Positions 50,797 to 61,713 of a stretch of DNA of 64,000 nt are shown in pieces. The stretch is taken from positions 21,890,898 through 21,954,897 of the forward strand of contig NW_024037076.1 in NCBI RefSeq assembly GCF_015706575.1, given 5' to 3'. The notes beneath the pieces were generated by a model. The model did no database searches. It saw only the letters and a list, made by a program, of their open reading frames with translations, and was not told the DNA's origin. A program made the translations under genes and the position numbers. This stretch comes from Patiria miniata (Eukaryota; Echinodermata; Asteroidea; Valvatida; Asterinidae). Positions within the stretch are counted from its first letter, which is position 1. Every line of letters starts with the position of its first letter.

Positions 50797-51375
50797 AGGT
50801 CCGGTAGCCTCCGGTAATACATTGTATTACAATTTACGTCACGTGACTAAAACGTAAGCACTATTTCACGTCGTGGACGTCCTAACGGTCCTACGTTAAG
50901 CAATTTTTTCCCCCGAGGTATACAGTTTGATGTTTCTGTAAGATAACATTGACTAATGTTGATCTGGAATCTTCAAAATTATAGGCACCCAAATAGCACT
51001 GTTAGCAGGCGGAGCCGAATGAAGACCGAGTTTTGGAAAATCTCAGTAACGGTGGTCAAATTCAAAATTGTACATGACGCAGCAAAAAGTTCGCCTGTAC
51101 GATCCGAGTATATTTGATGCACAAAATCGTCGTTGAATTTCAAGTTTTCTAAATGAAAGCAATGAATATTAATTATCAACTCATTAAAAAAAAATCATAA
51201 GCAGTTAGCAGTTAATTAAACCTATATTATATTCGGAAATAATCGGGCGCTATCCGATTGTCGACGAAACGAATTCGGCAAACTTCGGACATTTTCGGAA
51301 AAAGGAGGAATTCCTCCCGTTTTGGTCACGTGACGTAAATTGTAATACAGTGTATTACCGGAGGCTACCGGACCT
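50797..51375. mobile_element. TIR element with about 50 bp arms
   Basis: Left AGGTCCGGTAGCCTCCGGTA, then ATACATTGTATTACAATTTACGTCACGTGAC (split: ATACATTGTATTACAA, TTTACGTCACGTGAC). The right end is the near-exact inverse, ending GGAGGCTACCGGACCT. 579 bases, no transposase. It directly abuts the next element. Confidence 0.65.
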
Positions 51376-51890
51376 CAACCTCGTCCCCAGGGTGTCGAGC
51401 AGTACGCGCCCACCACTACCTGCTCTCTCACCCTGGTATTGGATCATTTTGCATGTGCAAGATTTTTGCACACGTATGCAAATGAGGAACAGTCTGGTGC
51501 CTGGATATGCATTACACATTAGCGTTTGTTTTTGTATGCGGTGTCTGGGGTAAAAACAGAGTCAATTCGTAGCAGCGCGAGCACGGCGTGAGTTACGAAA
51601 ACACGATTTTTGAAATCAAACTGTTACGATCTTATCAAGACAACATGCAGTATCATATTTCATATTAATATGAGCAAATTGGAAAGGAAATTAGTATTTT
51701 CGAGAAGGCGTGGACGAATGATCGCGAAAACACGTACTGCACGTTGTGAATATATAGCACCAAGTACACGATAAAAATCCATTACTAGCCAATTGCGGTA
51801 TCCAATCAGGATACAGGAAGAAAGTTTCCTATCCAGGGTTTACTATTGGAAACGCGGTTGGAAATAAAGTAAGCACTGGGGACGAGGTTG
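51376..51890. mobile_element. MITE, CCTCGTCCCCAG family, copy 1
   Basis: Ends are AACCTCGTCCCCAGGG and CTGGGGACGAGGTT. The interior is an inverted copy of 55981-56491 along its whole length, including ATTAATATGAGCAAATTGG and TTCGTAGCAGCGCGAGCACG. It starts one base after 50797-51375 ends. Confidence 0.7.
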
Positions 51891-52369
51891 CGTACCCATG
51901 GAAAGAGGCGAATCTTAGAAACGTTATTTTTCAGTCGGATACTACTTGTATAGCAGCAATTTTCTTTTTCTTTTCTGATCCGATGCTCTGGAGGATTTTT
52001 TTAAAAGGGAAATAAAGTCCGAAATCCGTACCAAGTTGAAAAATAGTAGCCTCCACTCCAGCCTGGTTTTAATAAAATGCCCAATAGGAAAGCGCACAGG
52101 TACCCCATATAGTTGTGTAATAAAAAAATATCGCTGCCTGGAGAATCACGTGCTGGAGGACAAAAATGCGCGCTAGACGTAAAGAACGCAACGCCATTTA
52201 CGCGCACAATGCGTGTCTATTTCTGTTACTTGAGACCTTCTGCTAACAAGAGAAAAAATAAGAGAACACCGTTCTCATAATGTTGGAACCCCATTCTACA
52301 CTTGTTGTTTATTTCAAAATAGATAAATATGATTATGACTATAGGGCCTACTTAGCAAAATTAGTTGTC

Positions 52370-52901
52370 TTAAAGGGAATGTACAACATTAATTTTTGCT
52401 TGCTGCAATTTTCAGAAATAAATGGATTTTGTGGATTAGTATGTTATAGCAAATACTGTTAAAATTGACTTGCTTCACGTTTTGGGTTCGGAGATGCTGG
52501 AAAATCCAAGAAAACCAACAATGTTCTTGTAGTCTGGTTCCCTGACCCTCTTAAGATGAAACGGGGCAATTTATAGACTTTGGGGAATTGTAACGTCAGA
52601 GAATCAGTCTAGCTGGCTTGTACCTCTTCACAGGTGTGTAATCAATTGCAAAGAAAATAGGGAATAACTAAATATGAAAAAGAAGATGCAGTTTTTGAAA
52701 ACAGCCAGTTTTCTCCAACCCTGGTCGGCCGACCAGCGTTGGAAAAATACAAGTTTTCTTGAAAAGGTCAGCAAACCAGGAGCCACGATTTTACAGGATG
52801 CTTTGGACTATCATTCCCTAACAATCCAGTACGATATTTCGTGATAAAAATTTTGATCATTTCGTGTTTTGATGTTTGCAAATGTTGTATCTTCCCTTTA
52901 A
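52370..52901. mobile_element. TTAA-flanked MITE, AGGGAATGTACA family, copy 2
   Basis: TTAA lies at 52370-52373 and 52898-52901, with AGGGAATGTACAACA and TGTTGTATCTTCCCT ends. The central palindrome is CTGGTCGGCCGACCAG, changed relative to copy 1 while still self-complementary. Same orientation as copy 1. Confidence 0.7.
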
Positions 52902-52958
52902 AACAGGTTTAGTTTACAGAAACTTAAACCGATTATCCCGTAGCCGAAATGAAAAGCG

Positions 52959-54275
52959 GTTGCAACCATAGATATAGAATAAAAAAAGACTAGATCGGCA
53001 GCGCGTGCATACGCGCCATAGAGTGTGCACAAATTTTCCCGTTCCCGCATGGACGCTCTACGCGCAGTAGTGGTTTGTGCACAAACTTGCATTTTTATGT
53101 CCGTAAAAGTAACATTTTTGACCAGTAGTTATTATGTATCCAGCAAAATTCAATATGCATTTTCAAGCTGGATAGTCACCTCGAAGTTTGCTCCATTTTC
53201 CCCTCGTATTTATTTTTCGTTTCAAAATGGTGGTGCACGTTGCTAAAAATCTCCAAATAAATGTCAGCTTATCTGATAAAATGTGTATAAGACATTGTTT
53301 ATGAAAAGGAAAACTCTACGTTTTAAATTACCGATGAATCATTTAAGAAAATTGTGAAATGTTTCAATGGATATTTTTAGAGATTTGTGTTACAATTATT
53401 ATATTTTTGGGATGAGAACAATTTACTTGGATTGCATTATATAATTATGTCTAACTTTTAATGACAATAATATTGCCCCTGAAAACCGTTTTAAGAATGA
53501 AATTAAATTACACTCCCGTTGTGTTCCGGACTTCTGAATAACCTAATTAACCCCTCAAGTTTATTTACATTGTGCTCTACTTTTAGTACCCATTTTGTAT
53601 AACATTGTGAGATTCTTGCGCCTTCTTGAAGATTTTCAGATGCTGGATATGCCACTAGAGGTCCAGAGAAAAATAACACAAATTTATTTGTTCTATTTTG
53701 TTTGAAAATAAGTTAGTGAAGGGCTGAGGAGGGGCGTGCATCCCCGGCCCTCAGTATCCAACAGTACAAAACTGCATCCGATTACGGCGTATGTCATACC
53801 CTGAGGAGGGACAATGTAAAAAAAAAATGTCTGGGTGTTGTCCCGTGAAGCTGCCGTGAATTTAAATTAAAGGACAGCGCAACAACTACGGAAATAAGAC
53901 GTTCAAAATGATCATTGTTCTGTTTGTTGATGAAGAAAATAACACTCAAACACCTGGATGCAAGTTTTTTTTAAGCAACGCGCACCAGCATTTTAAAACG
54001 GGAAATAAATACGAGAAATAAAATGGACCAAACTTCGAAATGAACATGCAGCTTGATATAACCCATTTTGAATTTTGTTGAAGAAATTACTACTACGGGT
54101 CAAAAATTTGGCGGACATAAAAATATGTCATTCCATACAAACCTACGGAAAAAAAGGTGCGCGTAACGCGCACAACTTTTGCCCCACGTGCTAAAAAATG
54201 GCGCCGCCCATGGCAGAACGCGCGTCTGTACGCACTGCCGATCTAGTCTTTTTATTCTATATCTTTAGTTGCAAC
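52959..54275. mobile_element. Long-TIR DNA element flanked by GTTGCAAC
   Basis: The 8-mer GTTGCAAC lies at both edges. Inside, GATATAGAATAAAAAAAGAC and its inverse are followed by ACTAGATCGGCAG/CTGCCGATCTAGT and by roughly 300 bp of imperfect inverted arms. These hold TATTTATTTTTCGTTTC-like sequence against GGGAAATAAATACGAG, and TGCATTTTCAAGCTGG against CATGCAGCTTGATATAAC. An end fragment of the same family lies at 55845-55890. Eight-base duplications are typical of hAT-type elements; GTTGCAAC is self-complementary, so it could instead be part of the TIR. Confidence 0.6.
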
Positions 54276-54878
54276 GTGCAAGCGGGCGTGAGCGCAGCGC
54301 GTAAATACTCGGTGCGCATTTCCAGCTTCACGCGTGTTCAGCTAGGTCACGTGTAGTCTATGTTATACGCGTGACCAGATTCGCTGATTAATTAGGCAAG
54401 ACCCCGCCATTTGACTTCCTAGATTTTGACCAGTCAGCGGGCGCTTTCTATATCGGGTCTTCGGTCATTCACCCGTTGCGCGTCATAGACAATGGATAAA
54501 AAAAAGTGTGTCACGCGCTCTGTATCATGTTACGCGATAACGCGCCCGGTTGCTGTTGAATTACAAAACACTCAGCCTCGACTCCATGGGTGCGTGCCTT
54601 GCACACGCAAGGCATGATGGGAAACAACATTGCTCAGCCTAGATCTCGTACCTATGGGAACGAGGTTGCACTGCATTCGAATTGACCAATTTCAAATTGA
54701 CCAATCAAACCATTTAGTCCTGATTTAGGAATAAAATGACGTCACGATTTAGTACAGTCGACTCCGATTGGCTTGCGCGCGGCTAGACATATCAGACGTT
54801 ATAGCCTACAGGAAACTTGCTCTGTGGATAACGGGTGATACTCCGACTAGGTTACGGAGGGCAATTACATTTGTTATC

Positions 54879-55015
54879 AACCTCGTCCCCAGTGCTTACT
54901 TTATTTCCAACCTCGTTTCCAATAGTAAGCCCTGGATAGGAAACCTTTCTTCCTGTTTCCTGATTCGATACCGCAATTTGCTAGTAATGGATTTATATCG
55001 TGTAGTTGGTGTTAT
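54879..55015. repeat. MITE, CCTCGTCCCCAG family, truncated copy
   Basis: Starts AACCTCGTCCCCAGTGCTTA and matches the first 130 bases of 55981-56491, then stops. Confidence 0.6.
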
Positions 55016-55395
55016 TTGTATGTGATGCAGCAACCCATTGCTAACTTTTGCACCACATGTATGCATATGCTCTGCAATACAGTGTACTCACACATACATG
55101 TACGTATAATACGCGTGTTGTACAATGTACATGACAGTGTGTGCGCATTGTTAAACGGCACTGAAGTGGAACCCCTGCTGAAGTTTCTTCTGGAAAGATG
55201 TAAACTAAGTGATTATTTGTGAGATTTTTTTTAAGATACCAACTTCGAGCAATTAATTCCGACTTGAGTCAAGTCTATATTTTCATTGGCCTAGAACGAT
55301 CTCGTGTTTAGTTTATAAAAAAAGTCATAGTATACAAATATTGAGTGGATCAGCGTGGAATGGGAGGAATATTATCGCAAGGTAAAATCTGGACT

Positions 55396-55431
55396 TTTCC
55401 ATTTCACGAGGCGAAGCCGAGTGAACTGGAA
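55396..55431. repeat. Hairpin with GAGGCGAAGCCGAG core
   Basis: TTCCATTTCACGAGGCGAAG continues CCGAGTGAACTGGAA. The arms pair imperfectly around the core. See the finding on shared hairpin cores. Confidence 0.5.
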
Positions 55432-55600
55432 ACGCGTTTCACTCGTAAATCGCAGCGAACTTGCAGACGATCAGCTGTTTCGAGCACGTGACATGCATGT
55501 GAGTTGATGTTCAATGGTCATGATTGTTGTGTTTACTGCTGTTTATTTTCGTGATTTTTACATCAAAATCCAAATAAATCCAAGACGTAGGTGTAACAAA

Positions 55601-55750
55601 ACAATTGTTGACCGGTGTGATGTGGGATATGACGGGGCACATAGCACCGCCTCGGCTTTGCCTCGGGCGGGTGCTATGCATTATGCGCCCCTGGCCCTCG
55701 GGTGTTCAAAACGTCATATTTCACATCACACCAGTCATTAGCTCCATTGT
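55601..55750. repeat. Palindromic element, CAATTGTTGA family, copy 2
   Basis: Left ACAATTGTTGACCGGTGTGA against right TCACACCAGTCATTAGCTCC...ATTGT. The centre contains ATAGCACCGCCTCGGCTTTG / CCTCGGGCGGGTGCTAT. It shares ends and overall layout with 11101-11249. Confidence 0.6.
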
Positions 55751-55980
55751 TTTACGGTAATTTATTGCGCATCCACTAGAGACAACAAAAAATGGCGGAG
55801 ATTTATCGCACATACACAGTGAATGGGCGCGTGTGGACGCGCTGCCGATGGTTCACGGTCTCAGTTTTATTCTATATCTATGGTTCACTACGTGCTGAAT
55901 CACGCGCTAATGTTTTTTTGCGCGTGATGTTTCGGTACTAGACTCTATTGTCTATGGTCCGTAGGAAGTCGGTATAGGGC

Positions 55981-56491
55981 AACCTCGTCCCCAGTGCTTA
56001 CTTTATTTCCAACCGTGTTTCCAATAGTAAACCCTGGATAGGAAACTTTCTCCCTGTATCCTGATTGGATACCGCAATTGGCTAGTAATGGATTTTTATC
56101 GTGTACTTGGTGCTATATATTCACAACGTGCAGTACGTGTTTTCGTGATCATTCGTCCACGTCTTCTTGAAAATACTAATTTCCTTTCCAATTTGCTCAT
56201 ATTAATATGAAATATGATACTGTATGTTGTCTCGATAAGATCGTAACAGTTTGTTTTCAAAAATCGTGTTTTCGTAACTCACGCCGTGCTCGCGCTGCTA
56301 CGAATTGACTCTGTTTTTACCCCAGACACCGCATACAAAAACAAACGCTAATGTGTAACGCATATCCAGGCACCACACTGTTCCTCATTTGCATACGTGT
56401 GCAAAAATCTTGCACATGCAAATGATCCAATACCAGGGTGAAAGAGCAGGTAGTGGTGGGCGCGTACTGCTCGACACCCTGGGGACGAGGT
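55981..56491. mobile_element. MITE, CCTCGTCCCCAG family, copy 2
   Basis: Starts AACCTCGTCCCCAGTGCTTA and ends CACCCTGGGGACGAGGT. Full-length inverted relative of 51376-51890; the two enclose about 4.1 kb. Confidence 0.7.
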
Positions 56492-56499
56492 AGGGTATA

Positions 56500-58380
56500 G
56501 GGCGCTTCGTCTTATACATTTGTATATTGCAAACGCTTTCACAATTAGATCTATATATTTAACGTTTATAATTGCAACTCGAATTCGTTCTATCCGCTCC
56601 GTGCACAAGTACCCCATCAACGGCCAGAAAAGAAGAGTTTGGGGATGATCTAGACTGGTTCCCTATTCATCCACTGCGTATTTCGAATGTCTCCAAAGTT
56701 ATTGCAATGGAGGCGGAGATTAGTCTCGGAGACCATTGCAAGTTGAATTCGAATGTATTCGCGCGCCGACGACGCTCACGCGAAGACGCGGTTGCTATAG
56801 CTTTTGCACACTCAGGAAGTCGTGCGTACTTTGCGCACGAACCAGTACAGTACAGTACGCGCACGCTGTAACGCGCCCTCTTTGGTCGCGCACGGAGCCC
56901 ATAAATATTGCGACCTCTCCCTTAACCGTCGTAGGTGGCGCTTCGTTTTATTGCAATTCTCGTTCATATATATTTGAGTTTTGTTCTATATATTTGAGTT
57001 TCTTTCTATATGACGAGTTTCCTAATGAAGTCATTAAGGGCGCCTCATATTGATGATCCTTTCGAGGGGAAAAAAATCGAGATTAACAAAAGAGAGTTTT
57101 TGTACGGGAAGTAATAGTACAGTACATGTACACGGTAAGTGCATTCGAGCACGTGGTCGAGTACAGAATTCATTGCACGAAGCGAATACAGATCCTTTTC
57201 TAGAATTGGGCTTTCAGTACTGGACTAATATGCCAGTTTGGTAAATAACAATAGCTTGAATAACGTTTATAGAAACCAGAAAGCGTTAAAATAATGACTT
57301 TAAATTAAAAGGGATATTTCTATTATCACTATTTTACACTCCCCTTTTTTTACGAATGGAAGAGGCACACAGACCACGGTAGACACTCGGCGCGGCTCCG
57401 GCCCCCCCCCCCCCCGACCACGGCACGGTATTTGGTCAATTTATAGTCGATTGTTGTTGGTCAATAATATTCGGGGACAGACCGACGGACACCCAGACCG
57501 AGGTGACCGACCGACCAGCACAGTGACATAAATAGAGATAGGACCCCTTTAGCGCTGCGCTGCGCTGCCAGAGAGAAATACATGTAGCTAGAATACGACC
57601 TCTATGGTTCACACAATGTGTGCACTTGCCGTATGCATGTCAGTGATGCGTATACATACGTAATATTGTACTTGTATGCGCTGATCAGACGGAATGCGAA
57701 AAAATAGTTCTCCCAAATTCATAGTTTTCGAGGATGCGACTTGAATAAAAAAACAGTATCCCTGTGTAAATCTTTATTTTAACGTTTCTGAAGTTTTATG
57801 CTTAAATATCTTCGTAATTTGATTTTTATTCAAACTTAAATTATCAATTTAAATTTCATCAGCAGTGAGCGGAAGAATATGATTTACAAGAAATCTCAAC
57901 AAAAGCCGTGTTAAAGAATAAAGATGTCTGCCAGCTTGTTGTGTTTCGTGTGTTGATGAATGGCATGGTGTGCAAGTTCGTGTGCATTCTGTAGATTTCA
58001 CAGAATTATTGATCGCTTCTGAGTTTTTGATTCATATCAAACGCACCATATCATCGGAAATAAGGCTTGCAAAGTTATGCGTTGTGAGTTTTGGCTTCTT
58101 GACCTGCGGGATCCGTGGCTGTAAATATTGTTTCACACAGGTGAGGTACGGCGGGTAGGCCCCATGCAGTATGAACGTTACTTCGTTAGCATGGTAAACT
58201 GTTACTTAGCAGCATGCCATGGTTAGGAATGGGATGTCATGGGCAATGATTACCGTCATGACCGTAGGCCTAGCCCTCTGGTCCCACAGATGACATGTGT
58301 AAAACAACGGCAAATGTTTTGGCGATTGTGTAGCGTAGCCAGGGCCCCGTACTCCGTACCACTACTCCCACTAGTCATGC
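56500..58380. other. CpG-rich interval, possible promoter region
   Basis: From about 56700 to 57600 CG dinucleotides are frequent (GCGCGCCGACGACGCTCACG, AACGCGCCCTC), with a TATA-like CATAAATATTG at 56901. A C-tract lies at 57402-57415. A 99-codon + frame (56572-56871) spans part of it without recognisable domains. If the AD1 exon at 62886 belongs to this contig's gene, this is a plausible place for its non-coding first exon, but no splice donor was pinned down. Confidence 0.25.
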
Positions 58381-58385
58381 TAGTA

Positions 58386-59304
58386 CAGTCGTTTTCCTAG
58401 TTCCGGATTTTTCCTAGTTCCGGATCGCTTCAAACGGCCCCTACCTCTTTTTGATTAGTCTCCAACAAAAAAAATTCTGACTGAGTGCATGTTTGATACC
58501 CAAAGATCTTTTCGATAAAATCTTTAGAAAAGGAATTTTGGCCAGATTTCCGACTCGCACTCTGATATGTTTGGACGGTTTAAAGAAAATCACGGGAGCT
58601 GCGAATCAACGATAAATTTTCTCCTCGGTATATCTCTCGTACCGTGTGGTTTCGAATATTTTTTTCATTCATTACAATCGTATAAACTCTTCCATCGAAT
58701 GTTTGTTCAATCAAAATAAGTTGTAGCGTCTCTAATATTTGAAAATTCGCCAACGAATGACCGTATGCTTTTGCCTAGTTCCGGATCGCGCGTGCACTTA
58801 CGACCAAACTACATGCGCGTTCATCGATTTTGTGTTACCATGGTGTGATGTATTCTGCTGGGTCAAAGATTTTCGGTCCGTGCGTGAGTTCGAGCCGTTG
58901 TGCTGCAGACAAAAGTTTCAAAATCATTTACGTTTTTTCTCTTTTTAAAATTTGCTGGAATTCTCTTGCATGAACTATTTTTGGATAATGAAATAATACT
59001 TTATCAGAAAATATGTTTGATTCTGTTGGTTCTGGCTGAAAAAAAGGATTTTCTCGCGTGATTTTGTTTTTTCGCATGAAGCAGTTTTGATCGATTCGGA
59101 ACTGATTGAACCGATCCGGAATTAGGAAAAGTGACATCAGCACTTTTGACGTCGTAAAAATCAAAATGAAAAGAGCTTAAATTATTTTGTGGTCTCTCCA
59201 TCACTCAAGATAAACTTTTTAATCAATGTCACTTGAATTCATGGAGTAGTTGAGCCGAAATCAGCCTGAATGATGTTTGCTATCCGGAACTAGGAAAACG
59301 ACTG
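58386..59304. mobile_element. TA-flanked Tc1/mariner-like non-autonomous element
   Basis: CAGTCGTTTTCCTAGTTCCG at the left is repeated exactly inverted at the right (CGGAACTAGGAAAACGACTG), with TA on both sides (58384-58385 and 59305-59306). Additional internal CCTAGTTCCGGAT copies lie at 58412, near 58774 and, inverted and partial, near 59107-59130. CAGTCG-type ends with TA duplication are typical of the Tc1/mariner/pogo group. No transposase was seen in 919 bases. Confidence 0.7.
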
Positions 59305-59384
59305 TACCAGTACCACTGCCACTAGCACTAGCTGACTTCTCCATCATGATTCATGTCCATGTTGCTAGCACCTAGGCAATACCT

Positions 59385-60107
59385 AGCCTCATAAATGTGG
59401 CCAATTTACTGGACTACCTCCGTAAATAAAGGCCACACTTGGAACGTGTACAAAAACATGTAGAACTGTGTCAAATTTTGATTTTCACATTTTGATTTAG
59501 GCTTAGTTTGTAGTTTATTTTTGCTTTAGAAGCATACTCACCCTCTTATAAGCTTATCAGAAAGTGATGCCTTTTTCAGATGTCTATTTTTCGTGAAATT
59601 TCATGTTGAAAGTTTGATACGCAAACGTGTGCAAACGAATCTCGAAATTTCAAAAAAAATAGACATTTGAAAAAGGCAGCGCTTTCTGATTAGCATATGG
59701 GCTCCGTGCGCCAACGAAAAAGGGCGCCCTTTTTACCTAGCAACGACGTCCCATGGGCGGGACATTTAGCTGGGTGACGCGCACTGTTCCGTGTGTGTGC
59801 CGCACGTACACCAGGGGATTTGTACTATGTACACGCAGTGGTACGGTCGCGCGTCGCGTGGCAAAATTGCATTCAGGCAAGATGGCATCGGTCGGTCACC
59901 CCATACTGTACTTTCTTTGCCGGTGAGGGGGTACTTGTGAATGGAGTGGATAAAGAGGGTGAGTATGCTTCTAAAGCAAAAATATACTACAAACTAAGCC
60001 TAAATGTGAAAATGAAAATTTGACAAAGTTCTACATGTTTTTGTACATGTTCCAAGTGTGGCCTTTTTGCGGAGGTAGTCCAGTAAATTGGCCACATTTA
60101 TGGGGCT
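59385..60107. mobile_element. Long-TIR element with 11 bp target duplication, MULE-like
   Basis: The direct repeat AGGCAATACCT lies at 59374-59384 and 60108-60118. Between them the ends AGCCTCATAAATGTGGCC and GGCCACATTTATGGGGCT begin inverted arms of about 160 bases (59385-59545 and 59950-60107), including GAAGCATACTCACCCTC / GAGGGTGAGTATGCTTC. Long TIRs and a 9-11 base duplication fit Mutator-like elements. The interior is CpG-rich (59700-59930) and has no transposase. Confidence 0.75.
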
Positions 60108-60235
60108 AGGCAATACCTTGGTTGTGTACAAAGTCTGTGGAGAGTGGAGTGCATTTTTAAAGTCTCTTCGGAAAAAAATGTTGCAATCTGATGCCACTTA
60201 GCGGCGGTTGTGTACAAGATGGAAAGCCAAGACAA

Positions 60236-60316
60236 TTTTCCTCGGTGATCCATGGAGCATTCTATTTTCCCTCGGCTTCGCCTCGGGAAAAATAGAATGC
60301 TTCATGGATCACCTCG
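60236..60316. repeat. Near-perfect hairpin with CTCGGCTTCGCCTCGG core
   Basis: Left GGTGATCCATGGAGCATTCT and right AGAATGCTTCATGGATCACC, with ATTTTCCCT/GGGAAAAAT completing the arms around the core. About 35 base pairs of stem. Confidence 0.7.
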
Positions 60317-60827
60317 GGAGGCTAGCTTTACTAGACCACTCGAAGCAGTCGATATTTGTATACCATAGCCAATACCATAACCATAGCTGTTTTTGCAATA
60401 ACAATATCCATTGAAAATTGCGTTGTGGTTACCAAAAAATAGCTACATGTACTAGGTTTGTGTAAGGATTTGATCCCATTACCCACTGCATGGCTGTCCG
60501 ACATGTACCCATGGTGGGACCTCATAACCCTAAGGGAATTGATAGACACTTGGCACTGAATGGATGATTTCCCTCACTGCTGGAGGTGATGCAGTTGGAG
60601 CTATGAGCATGCAATATGGTTTTTTAGCAGTTCTGGGCCTTTCCACACTAAAGGGGTACAAAAGTGTGACATGGGATTGGGAAATGAAGCAGGATGATAA
60701 TATCAAATTGTTGGTCCTATATTCCACTTGTACATTCCCACCCCATCTTTGAGGACTGTGCTTTTAAAGAATTTAAGACTTTACAGGCAAATTCGACAAG
60801 ACATTTATGCTCACAGTGCTACGTACA

Positions 60828-61055
60828 TAACATGGACAGAAAGTTTGTTGATATTGATAGAAGTTATAATTAGAAAAAATGTCCTTATCAAATATTGTGC
60901 CTTTTCATTTTAATCCCTACAGCATTGTTACCTGTAAAAACCCAGACAATTAACTGTTTATTTCAGATGTCACAGGGTATTATGTTCAGAATATTACGTA
61001 CGTAACATGGACAGAAAATTTTTACGACATATCTGTCCATGTTACGTACGTTACA
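60828..61055. repeat. Repeated ACGTACGTAACATGGACAG motif, inverted pair
   Basis: TACGTACATAACATGGACAG at about 60821-60840, ACGTACGTAACATGGACAG at about 60996-61014, and the inverse CTGTCCATGTTACGTACGT at about 61031-61049. The last two form a hairpin with a short loop. Confidence 0.55.
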
Positions 61056-61713
61056 TAAGTGTCTTAAAGACCAACACAATTGTGTTCTTTGTGGCTGTTA
61101 GCACTCCTAAATGGGTTATAAATATGAATAAGATGACTTTTGGTTAAATTCATGCACATGATAATTAGTGTTGTGTCAATTTGTAGCAAAAAATCTGTCT
61201 TTTGTTACGTATGTAATTTTTACGCTGACCCCTGCAGTTTCTAAAGTTACATAGAAGGTTTTCTATATTGTTTGTACACATGATCATTAAGGCCTCAGGA
61301 ATGCGCAGGAAACAACTGAACAGAATATCTTGCTTTGCTGTACCCTCCAGTGTCCCCCTTTCAAATCCCAAATTTGCAGTCAATTGTACCCTGTTAGTGT
61401 GGAAATGCCCACCTACAAGTAACTCCATCTTTGTGCAAGTTCACCCAAATACTGTATCAAGTTTTTGTGGGCATACACGACTTCTTGGTACATGTACCTC
61501 ACATAGCAGCTACAGCACATGAAGCTTCATATCTTTTGAAAACATTTGAGAATATAAAGAAATGTTGAAATGTATATTAGATAAAGCAATATAAGACACG
61601 CAGTATCAGAATGTAGAAATGTTTAAAAGGCATTGATAAATAAAGTCACCATGTGATTTGAAATTGATGGAAAAGGTAAGTCTTGAGATGAAACTTTGTG
61701 TGTGTTTGTCATG

